Of a stretch of 64,000 bases of DNA, positions 29,073 through 37,335 are shown piece by piece. Numbering within the stretch: position 1 is the first letter of the stretch; each line of letters opens with the position of its first letter. Under the pieces are notes generated by a model that saw only the letters and a program-made list of their open reading frames with translations, had not been told where the DNA came from and searched no databases. This DNA is from JAUMWX01 sp023394215 (GTDB lineage Bacteria > Bacillota > Clostridia > Tissierellales > Peptoniphilaceae): the NCBI GenBank assembly GCA_050313995.1, contig JBNPMM010000004.1. The stretch is one strand, 5' to 3'. Position numbers and translations under genes: made by a program.

Positions 29073-29474
29073 AGATTATTTAAAAATTATGTATTGACAT
29101 ATAATCGTTAGATTTTTGATCTAATTTTTGAGGGCGATGCATAGATGGATGGTTATGGTTGTATTTAATTCATAATAAGAGGTATTGAAAAATAGCTACG
29201 CAAAGAAAACGTACAGCGGAATAAAAGATTGCCTTTATGATAATCAAAATCACGAATTCCTTCATATACAGTGAAATAATGAGAATTTTAATTATAAGTA
29301 ATTACTATTTTATAATGTTGACAACTACTTTTGAAAATGTTATCATAAACTCGTAAGAGTGTAGATAAATCATAAAAAAGACTAACTATTAAAAGTCAAG
29401 AGGTAAAACAAAAAAATAAAGATTGATATTGATAAAAAAAGATTGATATTGATAAAAAGTGAATAAAAATAAGC
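29073..29474. other. Intergenic region with promoter, inverted repeat and short tandem repeat
   Basis: About 400 bp without a gene. It contains the inverted repeat ATTATAA...TTATAAT (29291-29316), a consensus promoter (29318-29346), and a 20-bp direct tandem repeat, GATTGATATTGATAAAAA-like, at 29421-29440 and 29441-29460. Confidence 0.6.
29318..29346 (+). promoter_or_regulatory. Strong promoter in the accessory region
   Basis: TTGACA (29318-29323), 17 bp, TATCAT (29341-29346). It directs transcription toward the decayed ORF and the small membrane protein gene. The inverted repeat just upstream may be an operator. Confidence 0.65.
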
Positions 29475-29753
29475 ATGAAAAAATACTTTAAACTTTAAGA
29501 TTTTAAAAATAGGGTTTGTAAATTTAATTCTACCTTTAGGTATAGCAGTTAAGTGGGCAACAGGAGATAGCGTTAATATACCAGGCGGAGGTTACTATAA
29601 AGTACAATATAGAATAACCTATAAAGTAAGAAAATATATTATATATAAAAAGTCTGGGTTAACGATTTTGTAGGTTATACATGGAAGTATTGGACCGATG
29701 GATCGCAAAAATCTATTTATACGCATGATTTTTTAGTAAAAAAAATGCGATAA
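29475..29753 (+). pseudogene. Remnant of a small secreted protein gene with two frameshifts
   Basis: The start ATG at 29475 opens a frame that stops after seven codons. The next frame continues as a hydrophobic stretch (NLILPLGIAVKWATG) then GGGYYKVQYRITYK, to about 29651. From an A5 run near 29651 the first frame resumes with VWVNDFVGYTWKYWTDGSQK and stops at 29753. Correcting both sites gives a protein of about 93 residues with a signal-like N-terminus and a Trp/Tyr-rich tail. That composition resembles small bacteriocin-like or secreted peptides, but I cannot assign it. No ribosome-binding site is clear. Confidence 0.4.
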
Positions 29754-29796
29754 TAGGCAGATTTTATAAACATAGACATTGGTATTGGAAATTTTT

Positions 29797-30240
29797 ATGA
29801 ATAAGAAACATTTTTTTCTCGCATTAGTTATTTTAGGAGTATTTTCATTTATTATTATAAAATATATAGATTTAGGAAATAAGCTTGCCAACTATAAAAA
29901 GGATATAGTGGGTTCATATTCTAATGCACCACAATTCAAGGATAAAGGCTATATTGAATTTGACCGATATAATAAGGAAGCTCTACATTTTTCTTTTGAT
30001 CCGGGATACAATTATTCCATTTATAAAGCATCAAAATTTATTGATGAAGGAACTTACTCTAAAATATCTGAATATGTGTTTGAATTAAAGAGTAAGTCAG
30101 GAAAAACTTATAACGTTGTTAAAGGAATTGTGGATGATATAGAGGGAATATATTATTATGATGAAGATTTAAAAGCCATCATTGCTTTGCGAAGAGTATC
30201 GGATGTGGCGATCGGTTTTGAAATTGATGATGAGGAATAG
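29797..30240 (+). CDS. Small membrane-anchored hypothetical protein
   Basis: This 147-residue protein has a single N-terminal hydrophobic anchor (residues about 5-24) and a polar outer domain with GSYSNAPQFKDKGYIEFDRY and a Glu/Asp-rich end. The family is not recognised. In plan it resembles the protein at 17067 (anchor, then GEY or GSYSNA-like segment), but the identity is too low to claim homology. A TTG at 29779 is an alternative start; neither has a strong ribosome-binding site. An IS-interrupted terminator follows. Confidence 0.65.
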   Translation: MNKKHFFLALVILGVFSFIIIKYIDLGNKLANYKKDIVGSYSNAPQFKDKGYIEFDRYNKEALHFSFDPGYNYSIYKASKFIDEGTYSKISEYVFELKSKSGKTYNVVKGIVDDIEGIYYYDEDLKAIIALRRVSDVAIGFEIDDEE

Positions 30241-30263
30241 AATTTATAAAAAGAATACTATAT

Positions 30264-30278
30264 AAAAAACGGCTTATT
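30264..30278. terminator. Left half of a bidirectional terminator split by an IS
   Basis: AAAAAACGGCTTATT here is complementary, with one mismatch, to AATTAGCCGTTTTTT at 31865-31879. Without the IS and one copy of its 4-bp duplication they form one hairpin with A- and T-tracts, between two convergent genes. Confidence 0.8.
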
Positions 30279-30389
30279 TACTCAGTTAAGGTGACCCCAA
30301 AAAGTTGGACTTTATACCAGAGACATTTAGAAATATTTGTTTCTGGTTTTTTACGTCCTACATATTTCCCTTATGGGAAATTGCAGCTA

Positions 30390-31343
30390 TCATGCATTTA
30401 ATTTTCTATATTCAACCGGACTTAAATATCCAAGTTTTGCCTTTATTCTATCTTCGTTATAGTATTTTATATATTCTTCTATTGTGTTTTTAAGCTCATT
30501 AAAAGATTTAAATGTATTGCCATAGTAAATTTCTTGTTTTAATATTCCAAAGAAATTCTCCATTGGAGAGTTATCTAAACAATTTCCTTTTCTTGACATA
30601 CTTTGTGTTATTCTACTATTTTTTAATCTTGATGTATATTGTTTTAACTGATATGCCCAACCTTGATCTGAATGAAAGATTCTCTTGAACTTGCAATCAG
30701 AAGTCTTTAATATTGCTTCTTCAAGTGGAGTTATTATCGCATCTAAAGTCGGTGAGCCTGTTATTGAATAACTAATTATTTCACTGTTATACATGTCCAA
30801 AAATGGATTAAGATAAAGCTTTTTAACTTGCACATTACCGGATTTATCAGATTCATAATATTTAAATTCACTAGTATCTGTAGTTATTTTTTGATGAACT
30901 ATGCAGGTGTTAAATCTTCTCTTTATTTTATTTGCTGTTACTTTACCAATTGTACCTTTGTATGAGTTATATTTTCTTGATTTACGTTTGAAACTTGTTA
31001 CTTGAAGCTTTAATTTTTGCACAAGTCTTTGTACTTTCTTCTTGTTTATTAAAACTCCAAGCCTTCTAAGCATTGCATGTATTCTTCTATATCCGTAGTT
31101 TGGATTGTCTTCTCTAATTTCTTTCATTTGATCTTCTAAAGATTTATCTTTATCGATTCTATCGAATCTTTTTTGCCAATACATATATGTTGACTTGGGA
31201 AAATCACAATACTTAAGCAAATCTTTTAATGGATATTTTTCTCTCAATGAGTGAATTATTTTAGCCGCTTTTTCATTTTTCGATCTTCCTCGTCCTCTAA
31301 TTCCATCTTTTTTTTTAAGAAATCTATCTCCATTTGAGCCCAA
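30390..31343 (-). CDS. IS3-family transposase OrfB (DDE integrase domain)
   Basis: The 317-residue frame holds an HTH_21-type segment (PNYGYRRIHAMLRRLG) and an rve-type integrase core. The catalytic residues are Asp in TTDTSEF, Asp in HSDQGWAYQ and Glu in FFGILKQE. YNEDRIKAKLGYLSPVEYR is the usual C-terminus. It lacks an independent start with a good ribosome-binding site. It is probably made as an OrfAB fusion by a -1 frameshift near 31307-31313, so the listed start inside orfA is only the frame limit. Confidence 0.92.
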   Translation of the reverse strand: MGSNGDRFLKKKDGIRGRGRSKNEKAAKIIHSLREKYPLKDLLKYCDFPKSTYMYWQKRFDRIDKDKSLEDQMKEIREDNPNYGYRRIHAMLRRLGVLINKKKVQRLVQKLKLQVTSFKRKSRKYNSYKGTIGKVTANKIKRRFNTCIVHQKITTDTSEFKYYESDKSGNVQVKKLYLNPFLDMYNSEIISYSITGSPTLDAIITPLEEAILKTSDCKFKRIFHSDQGWAYQLKQYTSRLKNSRITQSMSRKGNCLDNSPMENFFGILKQEIYYGNTFKSFNELKNTIEEYIKYYNEDRIKAKLGYLSPVEYRKLNA

Positions 31344-31801
31344 TAAAGCTCTTCCTTGAGCTTTTTAATCTCATCTATCTCTTCCTCAGAATATTCCCTT
31401 TTAATTTGCTTTTTAGGTGTTTTTTTATCTTTAGTCATACTTGAAGGTCTTCCCCTTTTTCTTAGTCTTAGCCCATCAAGCCCTTGATTTCTAAAATCAT
31501 TTACCCATCTATTTATCATTGCTGGATTATTGATTTTAAATTGATTAGCAAGTTCTTGATAGGACATTTCTCCTATTAAGTACAACTTTACTATATTATG
31601 CTTAAATTCAAAAGAGTAATTTTTATTTTTTCTTGAAACTTTTAATCCCTCATATCCTTGTGATTTATATGCATTAACCCATTTTCTAACAATTGACTCA
31701 TTGCTTATGCCATATTTATCAGCTAAATATATATATCCTCCTTCATTGTTCAAATATGCTTTTACTACTTTCATTTTTAATTTTGTACTATATTTTGACA
31801 T
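31256..31801 (-). CDS. IS3-family transposase OrfA (helix-turn-helix)
   Basis: The 181-residue protein has two helix-turn-helix units (ADKYGISNESIVRKWV and ANQFKINNPAMINRWV) and a leucine-zipper-like helix (KKLKEELYWAQMEIDFLKKK). It binds the IS ends. The ATG at 31801 is chosen over an upstream in-frame ATG because AGAGGAGG lies about ten bases upstream. Its end overlaps orfB. Confidence 0.9.
   Translation of the reverse strand: MSKYSTKLKMKVVKAYLNNEGGYIYLADKYGISNESIVRKWVNAYKSQGYEGLKVSRKNKNYSFEFKHNIVKLYLIGEMSYQELANQFKINNPAMINRWVNDFRNQGLDGLRLRKRGRPSSMTKDKKTPKKQIKREYSEEEIDEIKKLKEELYWAQMEIDFLKKKMELEDEEDRKMKKRLK
31307..31313 (-). promoter_or_regulatory. Programmed -1 frameshift site in the IS
   Basis: Within a run of nine A on the minus strand the heptamer A AAA AAG is in the orfA phase. 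A -1 slip gives FLKKKDG, entering the orfB frame, as established for IS150 and IS911 relatives. Confidence 0.85.
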
Positions 31802-31864
31802 GAAAAAACTGACCTCCTCTAAGTTGATTTTTAGGTCCAACTTTTTGGGGTCAGTTCACAGTTG

Positions 31865-31880
31865 AATTAGCCGTTTTTTT
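31865..31880. terminator. Right half of the IS-split bidirectional terminator
   Basis: AATTAGCCG followed by a run of T is the partner arm of 30264-30278. For nadK, which is read leftward, the IS now separates the arms. Confidence 0.8.
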
Positions 31881-31906
31881 ATAAGTATTTTGCAATAGTT
31901 CTTAAT

Positions 31907-32704
31907 TTATATAAATTTTTCTCTTATATTTTTCCAATACCAATTTTCATCAATTACAAGTTTTCTTATATATCTATCGGACATGGAAATTTCTATATTT
32001 TTTATATCCTTAATATCTATTAAAATTCCGTCTATTGTTAGAGAAGACTTGTTTTTATCAGCTTGTTTTGAAATAAGTTTTAAGGTGCTTGTATTTGGAA
32101 CTACAAAGCTCTTATCTAAAGATTTGTATATTTGTGATCTTATAGGTGCAAGTGGGGTGACTTGAAATCCGTCCAAGGATTGGTATAGGATTGCTCCTCC
32201 TGCTGAAAGGTTGTAGGCGGTGCTGCCGGCAGGGGTTGAAAATATTATTCCGTCACCTGCAAAACTTTGTAAGAGAAAGTCATTTACAAACAGGTCGAAA
32301 TGTATTATTGAGGTGTATTTGGCTTTAAATACAATTTCGTTTAGGGAAAGAAGGTTTTTATCTTCATCTTCGGTGCTGAGTTTACAGTTTAAAAGTTTAA
32401 GGTCTTGTAGGCTGTATTTATTATTTTTTAAGTTCTCAAACAGGACGTCTATCGTATCTTCACCAATTTCCTGATAAAATCCGAGATGACCGGTATTTAT
32501 GCCTACGAAGGGGATCGGAGAAAAATCCGATTTGTGAATGGCGTTCAGGAAAGTTCCGTCTCCACCTATGACAAGATTAAAGTCTGCATCTTTTCTAAAT
32601 GTGGTTGAAAAAATAAAATTTTCATCCTTTCTTGCAAGGATTTTTCTGCTTATTTCTATTGATTTAGGATAGTCGTTAAAAAATATATTAATTAATTTAG
32701 TCAT
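31907..32704 (-). CDS. nadK: NAD kinase
   Basis: The 265-residue protein phosphorylates NAD to NADP in the cytoplasm. GGDGTFLNAIH (residues 47-57) is the ATP/NAD motif. INTGHLGFYQE and the glycine-rich DGIIFSTPAGSTAYNLSAGG are the other conserved blocks. GGGGGC precedes the ATG. The gene is convergent with the 29797 gene and now faces the IS. Confidence 0.95.
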   Translation of the reverse strand: MTKLINIFFNDYPKSIEISRKILARKDENFIFSTTFRKDADFNLVIGGDGTFLNAIHKSDFSPIPFVGINTGHLGFYQEIGEDTIDVLFENLKNNKYSLQDLKLLNCKLSTEDEDKNLLSLNEIVFKAKYTSIIHFDLFVNDFLLQSFAGDGIIFSTPAGSTAYNLSAGGAILYQSLDGFQVTPLAPIRSQIYKSLDKSFVVPNTSTLKLISKQADKNKSSLTIDGILIDIKDIKNIEISMSDRYIRKLVIDENWYWKNIREKFI

Positions 32705-32756
32705 ATTGCCCCCTTATATGTTTAAATTATACATAATATATGATATAATTTCTATA

Positions 32757-32915
32757 TCCATAGTTGGACCGAACTAATTAACCTACACTATTTATAAGGG
32801 TATCCGGAGTTCTCTTGCCTATGTAAAGCCTTAAGTGGACTACAGAAGCAACAGACAGGTAACCCACCTTCAGTTATGAAGGTATAATTAGGGTCTTGCT
32901 ATGGAGAATTTTTTA
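32757..32915 (+). ncRNA. ssrS: 6S RNA
   Basis: A TATAAT at 32744-32749 is followed by an RNA of about 158 nt. Its ends pair (CCATAG at 32758 with CTATGG at 32899, extended by GGACC/GGGTC and ATTA/TAAT), leaving a large central bubble. The 3' half contains GCCTTAAG, then an ACCCACCTT...GAAGGT hairpin, both characteristic of 6S RNA. A T-run at 32909-32914 ends it. 6S RNA mimics an open promoter and sequesters the housekeeping RNA polymerase. A covariance-model search with RF00013 would confirm it. Confidence 0.8.
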
Positions 32916-32971
32916 TATAGTTTATGATACAATAGTGTTGTAGAGAATATTTAAGCAATTAGGAGGAAGGG

Positions 32972-33367
32972 ATGTCAATAAGAGATTATTTTATTCAAAA
33001 GCAAAGAGAAAGTGAAAGAGCTAAAAAGCGTAATACAGCTAAAAAGGTTGGTTTAGGCCTTGTTTTAGGATCTATAGTGGGTTCTGCTGCCGGAATTTTA
33101 TTTGCACCAAAGTCAGGTGAAGAAACAAGAAAAGATATAAGTGAAGCTGCCCAAAAAGCCGGTAAAGCTGTTGCTGAAAAGAGTAAGGAATTGAGTGCTG
33201 AAGTTTCTAAAAAATATGAAGAAGCTGTGAGTAAAATAAACAGTTTCAAAGAAGAAAAACTTACAGATTTGCATTCTGTGACTGAAGAGATAGAAGAAGG
33301 CGTGGAAGAGGTTAAAGAAGTAGTAAAAGAAAAGGTAGAAGACGTTAAGGAAAAGTTGGAAAAATAA
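32972..33367 (+). CDS. YtxH-domain protein
   Basis: The 131-residue protein has the YtxH signature: a basic N-terminus, then a glycine-rich transmembrane segment ending LFAPKSGEETRKDI (residues about 28-56). A long charged amphipathic coiled-coil tail follows. Homologues are small stress-associated membrane proteins of unclear function. AGGAGGAAGG precedes the ATG, and TACAAT at 32928 is a likely -10. It is the first of three small envelope genes. Confidence 0.9.
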   Translation: MSIRDYFIQKQRESERAKKRNTAKKVGLGLVLGSIVGSAAGILFAPKSGEETRKDISEAAQKAGKAVAEKSKELSAEVSKKYEEAVSKINSFKEEKLTDLHSVTEEIEEGVEEVKEVVKEKVEDVKEKLEK

Positions 33368-33386
33368 GCGGTAGTCGGAGGACAAT

Positions 33387-33860
33387 ATGTTGGCACTTTC
33401 CAGTGGAGCGATAAATGTATCATTCACCTTGGGTGAATTATTGATTTTTGTATTACTTGTAGTAGCTATTGTGGCCTTGATTTATCTGATTAAAATCTTA
33501 ATGTCATTTTCCAAAATTGCAGGCAGTTTAAATGTACTTTTGAATGACAATAAATCACAAATAGATGAAGTAATAAAGAAATTACCGGAAATAGCGGAGT
33601 CTACTAACAGTATTTTGAAAAATTCCGATGAACTTGTTAGTGAAATAAAGCCGAGTCTTGTTGATACGGTTGATAATGTAAGTAAGATCAGTGACAGTGT
33701 TTCAAAGGTGAGTTCCGATGTTTCGGATGCGGTTGAATTTATAGGTTTTGCAGCGGTTGATGCTGTTGATAATGTTACTTCCAAATTTAACGGCATTTCA
33801 GGTTATATTTCTTCTATTCAAAACATAATAGAAACTTTAAAAAAATATTTGAAAAAATAA
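33387..33860 (+). CDS. DUF948-like membrane protein
   Basis: The 157-residue protein has one transmembrane helix (residues about 17-38). A helical Ser/Val/Asp-rich region with heptad spacing follows (SDELVSEIKPSLVDTVDNVS onward), as in YtxG/DUF948 proteins that typically neighbour YtxH. Its function is unknown. It lies 19 bp after the ytxH-like gene, with CGGAGG as ribosome-binding site. Confidence 0.75.
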   Translation: MLALSSGAINVSFTLGELLIFVLLVVAIVALIYLIKILMSFSKIAGSLNVLLNDNKSQIDEVIKKLPEIAESTNSILKNSDELVSEIKPSLVDTVDNVSKISDSVSKVSSDVSDAVEFIGFAAVDAVDNVTSKFNGISGYISSIQNIIETLKKYLKK

Positions 33861-33870
33861 AGGAGTAGGT

Positions 33871-34545
33871 ATGAAGGTAAAAAAATTGTTGGCGGTATTT
33901 TTAGTTGCCGCTTTTGTGCTTGTAGGATGCGGTGGGGGTTCTAAAAATCCTGCAGAAGCGAGTTTTGATAAGTTCTTTACAGCCCTTAAAAATTTGGATT
34001 ACAAGACTATAAATGAATTAGTCCTTTCAGGAGAAAAGGCTGATGAAGGTTCCTTGAAAGAAATGGAAAAACAAATAAATGAGCTTACAAGTGCTGATAA
34101 GGATATTTTAAACAAAGTTAAGAACTTGGTAAAGGATAATTCTTATAAAATTAATTCTTCCAAACAGGAAGGAGATAATTATATTTTGGATGTAAGTATA
34201 AAGGCCAAGGATTTCTCCACTAAACTTGAAGATGCTTTTGCAAAAGTTATGGCTTCAATGAGCAAGCTTATGGTGAATCCTAATGCAACTGAAGAAGAAA
34301 GCAAGAAGGCTAGCATGGAAATGATATCTTCTATTTTTGATACTTTTTCAGAAGCAAAGGATTTTGTTGAAACAAAGGTTAATATAACTATGAAGAAGGA
34401 AGGCGATGCTTATAAGGTTGATTTAAGCAACGAAGAAAATGCTTTGAGTTTCTTTAAAGCATATATGCCTAATTTTATAGATAAGCTTCAAGAAATGATG
34501 AAGGGATTAGGTGGCGGTTTACAAAATTTAAACCCAACTAAATAG
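33871..34545 (+). CDS. Lipoprotein of unknown function
   Basis: The 224-residue protein has a clear lipoprotein signal peptide with lipobox LVGC (Cys at residue 20), then GGGSKNPAE. The mature part contains FDKFFTALKNLDYKTINELV and an alternating alpha/beta pattern like DUF4878/DUF5105 (NTF2-like) lipoproteins. That assignment is tentative. It is the third gene of the small envelope cluster and is followed by a terminator. Confidence 0.8.
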   Translation: MKVKKLLAVFLVAAFVLVGCGGGSKNPAEASFDKFFTALKNLDYKTINELVLSGEKADEGSLKEMEKQINELTSADKDILNKVKNLVKDNSYKINSSKQEGDNYILDVSIKAKDFSTKLEDAFAKVMASMSKLMVNPNATEEESKKASMEMISSIFDTFSEAKDFVETKVNITMKKEGDAYKVDLSNEENALSFFKAYMPNFIDKLQEMMKGLGGGLQNLNPTK

Positions 34546-34554
34546 ATTAAAAAT

Positions 34555-34593
34555 ATAGCAATTTATAGGCCAATCCTATAGGTTGCTATTTTT
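34555..34593 (+). terminator. Rho-independent terminator
   Basis: ATAGCAA/TTGCTAT with an inner TATAGG/CCTATA stem, followed by T residues. Confidence 0.88.
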
Positions 34594-34613
34594 ACATATA
34601 ATAAGGTGAAATT

Positions 34614-35594
34614 ATGGAATTAAAGAATTATTTAACGGATATAGATGGAATAAAGGTTGGACATGCCGGCTCCGAAGAAGGAGCGACAGGAGTAACTGTC
34701 ATATTTTCTGAAGAGGCAATGACAGGAGGTGTTGACGTTAGAGGATCGGCACCCGGTACGAGGGAGACGGATTTATTTAAGAGTGAGAAGACGGTTGACA
34801 GGGTAAATGCCATAGTTTTATCGGGCGGCTCAGCATATGGACTTGCTGCATCAAGCGGGGTAATGAAGTACCTGGAAGAACATGATATCGGATTTGATAC
34901 TCCTTTTGGAAAAGTTCCCATAGTAAGTCAGGCGGTAATATATGACTTAAATATAGGCGACAGAAGGGTGAGACCGGACGCAAAAATGGGCTATGAAGCT
35001 TGTATGAATGCCTCAGTTGAGGAAAAATCCAGAGGCAATATCGGGGCAGGTTCAGGAGCCTGTATATCAAAAACATTGGGTTTTGATAAGGCGATAAAAT
35101 CCGGACTCGGTGCAAAAACCTTGTTTTTTGGAGATCTTAAGGTATCAGCTCTTGTTTGTCTAAATGCCTTTGGTGATATCTATGACGGAAATAAGCAGGT
35201 AAGCGGACCCTATGATAGAAGGGAAGGCAAAATGTACAAGGCAATGGATGCTCTTAAATTGTCAAATATAGGTTTTTCAAATACAAATACGACTATAGGT
35301 GTGATTGCCACAAATGCCGACTTGACTAAATCCATGGCAAATAAATTGGCCCAGGTCGGGCATAATGCTTATGCAAGAAAGATTTTTCCGGTACATACAA
35401 TGTCCGATGGAGATACAATTTTTGCCTTGTCCACCAATAAGGTTAAAAATATAAATTTCGATCTTGTTTTGAGCCTGGGGGTCATGGCTATGGAAGAGGC
35501 TATACTTGATGCAGTAAAATCGGCAGAGTCGGCTTTCGGTTATATAAGCATAAGTGAAATTGAAGCGGCAAATCGACTAAATATTAGCTTGTAA
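34614..35594 (+). CDS. P1-family peptidase (DmpA/BapA-type aminopeptidase)
   Basis: The 326-residue protein belongs to the S58/P1 N-terminal-nucleophile hydrolases. Conserved blocks are LTDIDGIKVGHA at the N-terminus, VLSGGSAYGLAASSGV, and GNIGAGSGACISK (near residue 145), where autocleavage before the Ser nucleophile is expected. Members release N-terminal residues from small peptides or act as beta-aminopeptidases; the substrate is not predictable. There is no signal peptide, so it is cytoplasmic. The rpsB promoter overlaps its stop codon. Confidence 0.88.
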   Translation: MELKNYLTDIDGIKVGHAGSEEGATGVTVIFSEEAMTGGVDVRGSAPGTRETDLFKSEKTVDRVNAIVLSGGSAYGLAASSGVMKYLEEHDIGFDTPFGKVPIVSQAVIYDLNIGDRRVRPDAKMGYEACMNASVEEKSRGNIGAGSGACISKTLGFDKAIKSGLGAKTLFFGDLKVSALVCLNAFGDIYDGNKQVSGPYDRREGKMYKAMDALKLSNIGFSNTNTTIGVIATNADLTKSMANKLAQVGHNAYARKIFPVHTMSDGDTIFALSTNKVKNINFDLVLSLGVMAMEEAILDAVKSAESAFGYISISEIEAANRLNISL

Positions 35595-35617
35595 AGGACT
35601 CTTACTTGTGTTATACT
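35589..35617 (+). promoter_or_regulatory. Promoter of rpsB
   Basis: TTGTAA (35589-35594), 17 bp, TATACT (35612-35617). The -35 element overlaps the stop of the upstream peptidase gene. A leader of about 95 nt with a CAC...GTG inverted repeat precedes rpsB and may hold an S2 autoregulatory structure. Confidence 0.65.
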
Positions 35618-35720
35618 AATTCAGTAAAAATATTATATTACACGCTTTTGGATTATTATATGTGTGCTCTTTTGAGTTTTATAATAGAAGAAGGCGGAAG
35701 TTAAAACACGGAGGGACAAT

Positions 35721-36545
35721 ATGTCAGTTATTTCAATGAAAGCCTTATTAGAGGCAGGTGTTCATTTTGGACATCAAACAAGAAGATGGAACCCTAAGAT
35801 GGCTAAGTTCATCTTCACACAAAGAAACGGTATTTATATTATCGATTTACAAAAGACAGTAAGAAAGGTTGACGAAGCTTATAAGGCTATAAGAGATCTT
35901 TCAGGAGAAGACGGAGTAGTTTTATTTGTAGGTACTAAGAAACAAGCTCAAGATGCTATCGAAAGCGAAGCTAAGAGATGCGGTCAATATTTTGTTAACC
36001 AAAGATGGTTGGGCGGTATGCTTACAAACTATGACACTATCAAGAAGTCTATCAATAGATTAAGAGAAATCGAAACTATGTCGGAAGACGGAACTTACGA
36101 TTTACTACCTAAGAAAGAAGTTATCCAATTAGAAAAGGAACATGAAAAGTTGGAAAAATTCCTTGGCGGTATCAAGGATATGCCAAGAATTCCTGATGTT
36201 TTGTTCGTAGTTGATCCTAAGAAGGAATATATAGCTGTAAGCGAAGCTCATAAGCTTGGTATTCCTGTTGTAGGTATAGTTGATACTAACTGCGACCCTG
36301 ATGAACTTGATTTTCCTATTCCGGGAAATGATGATGCAATCAGAGCCGTAAAATTGATAACAGCTGCTATGGCGGATGCGGTTATAGAAGCAAGACAAGG
36401 TGAACAAAATGATCCTGAGCTTGCAGCAGTTGCAGTTACAGAAGAAACTGTGGAAGAGCTTGTTGAAGAAACTGTTGAACCTGTAGAAGTTACTGAAGAA
36501 GTATTAGCTGAAATTGTTGAAGAAATCGAATCAACTGAAGAATAA
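35721..36545 (+). CDS. rpsB: 30S ribosomal protein S2
   Basis: The 274-residue S2 has the conserved ALLEAGVHFGHQTRRWNPKM start and the AVSEAHKLGIPVVGIVDTNCDPD core. A C-terminal tail of about 35 residues rich in Glu and Val extends beyond the usual domain. Codon use is more CG-enriched and regular than in accessory genes, as expected for high expression. GGAGG precedes the ATG. tsf follows after an attenuator-like hairpin. Confidence 0.97.
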   Translation: MSVISMKALLEAGVHFGHQTRRWNPKMAKFIFTQRNGIYIIDLQKTVRKVDEAYKAIRDLSGEDGVVLFVGTKKQAQDAIESEAKRCGQYFVNQRWLGGMLTNYDTIKKSINRLREIETMSEDGTYDLLPKKEVIQLEKEHEKLEKFLGGIKDMPRIPDVLFVVDPKKEYIAVSEAHKLGIPVVGIVDTNCDPDELDFPIPGNDDAIRAVKLITAAMADAVIEARQGEQNDPELAAVAVTEETVEELVEETVEPVEVTEEVLAEIVEEIESTEE

Positions 36546-36556
36546 TAAGAAAAGTT

Positions 36557-36588
36557 GTAGGAAGTAGTTGATTCTGCTTCCTACTTTT
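36557..36588 (+). terminator. Attenuator or terminator between rpsB and tsf
   Basis: GTAGGAAG/CTTCCTAC stem with further pairs and TTTT after it. It probably gives partial readthrough into tsf. Confidence 0.75.
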
Positions 36589-36608
36589 AAAGAATAAGGG
36601 AGGATATC

Positions 36609-37277
36609 ATGGCAATAAGTGCAAGTCAAGTTAAAGAACTTAGAGAAATCAGCGGTGCTGGTATGATGGACTGTAAAAAGGCATTGGAAGCAACCGACGG
36701 TAACATGGAAAAAGCGATTGAATACTTAAGAGAACAAGGGTTGGCAAAGACTGCTAAAAAGGCGGGAAGAATCACTGCTGAAGGTCTTGTTGATTCATAT
36801 ATACACGGCGGAAGAATCGGAGCTATCGTTGAAGTTAACTCTGAAACGGATTTCGTTGCTAAAAATGAAGAATTTAAATCTTTTGTTAAGGATATTTGTA
36901 TGCAAGTTGCCGCATCAAGTCCTAAGTATGTTTCAAGAGAAGACGTTCCTGCTGAACAAGTTGAACATGAAAGAGAAATATTATTGGCACAAGCTTTAAA
37001 TGAAGCTGACAGCAAGATGCCTGAAGATAAAAAGAAAATGATAGCTGAAAAGAAGGTAGAAGGAAGACTTTCTAAATTTTATTCAGAAATTTGTTTATTG
37101 GATCAACCTTTTATTAAAGACCCTGATCAAACAGTTGAAAAGGTATTGAAAAATCTTATAGCTAAGATAGGTGAGAATATCGTTATCAGAAGATTCCAAA
37201 GATTCGAAGTTGGTGAAGGTTTGGAAAAGAAGAATGAGGATTTTGCAGCTGAAGTAGCGAGTCAAATGAATTTATAA
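36609..37277 (+). CDS. tsf: Elongation factor Ts
   Basis: The 222-residue protein starts with the UBA-like domain (VKELREISGAGMMDCKKALEA). It carries the TDFVAKNEEF nucleotide-exchange motif contacting EF-Tu, and a shortened dimerisation core ending IGENIVIRRFQRF. It recycles EF-Tu. The length is shorter than the E. coli protein but normal for the short EF-Ts class. Confidence 0.97.
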   Translation: MAISASQVKELREISGAGMMDCKKALEATDGNMEKAIEYLREQGLAKTAKKAGRITAEGLVDSYIHGGRIGAIVEVNSETDFVAKNEEFKSFVKDICMQVAASSPKYVSREDVPAEQVEHEREILLAQALNEADSKMPEDKKKMIAEKKVEGRLSKFYSEICLLDQPFIKDPDQTVEKVLKNLIAKIGENIVIRRFQRFEVGEGLEKKNEDFAAEVASQMNL

Positions 37278-37291
37278 TTTAAAATAAGATA

Positions 37292-37316
37292 AAGAGAACA
37301 TTTTATGTTCTCTTTT
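37292..37316 (+). terminator. Terminator or attenuator between tsf and pyrH
   Basis: AAGAGAACAT/ATGTTCTCTT perfect stem with a 3-nt loop and a following TT-rich tail, 20 bp before the pyrH start. Confidence 0.8.
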
Positions 37317-37335
37317 ATACTATATGGAGACTGAT

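Larger units (their letters stand above)
30287..31858 (-). mobile_element. IS3-family (IS150-like) insertion sequence
   Basis: The 1572-bp element has imperfect terminal inverted repeats sharing TGACCCCAAAAAGTTGGAC. The left copy starts at 30292 and the inverted right copy ends at 31853, with four or five less conserved outer bases. It is flanked by a 4-bp direct repeat, CAGT (30283-30286 and 31859-31862). It encodes orfA and orfB on the minus strand, joined by a -1 slippery heptamer. Both frames are intact, so it may be active. Confidence 0.93.

Noticed and set aside
29094..29125. TTGACA at 29094 followed by a TTAGAT/ATCTAA hairpin, considered as a small RNA
   Set aside because: No -10 element at proper spacing; too weak to call.
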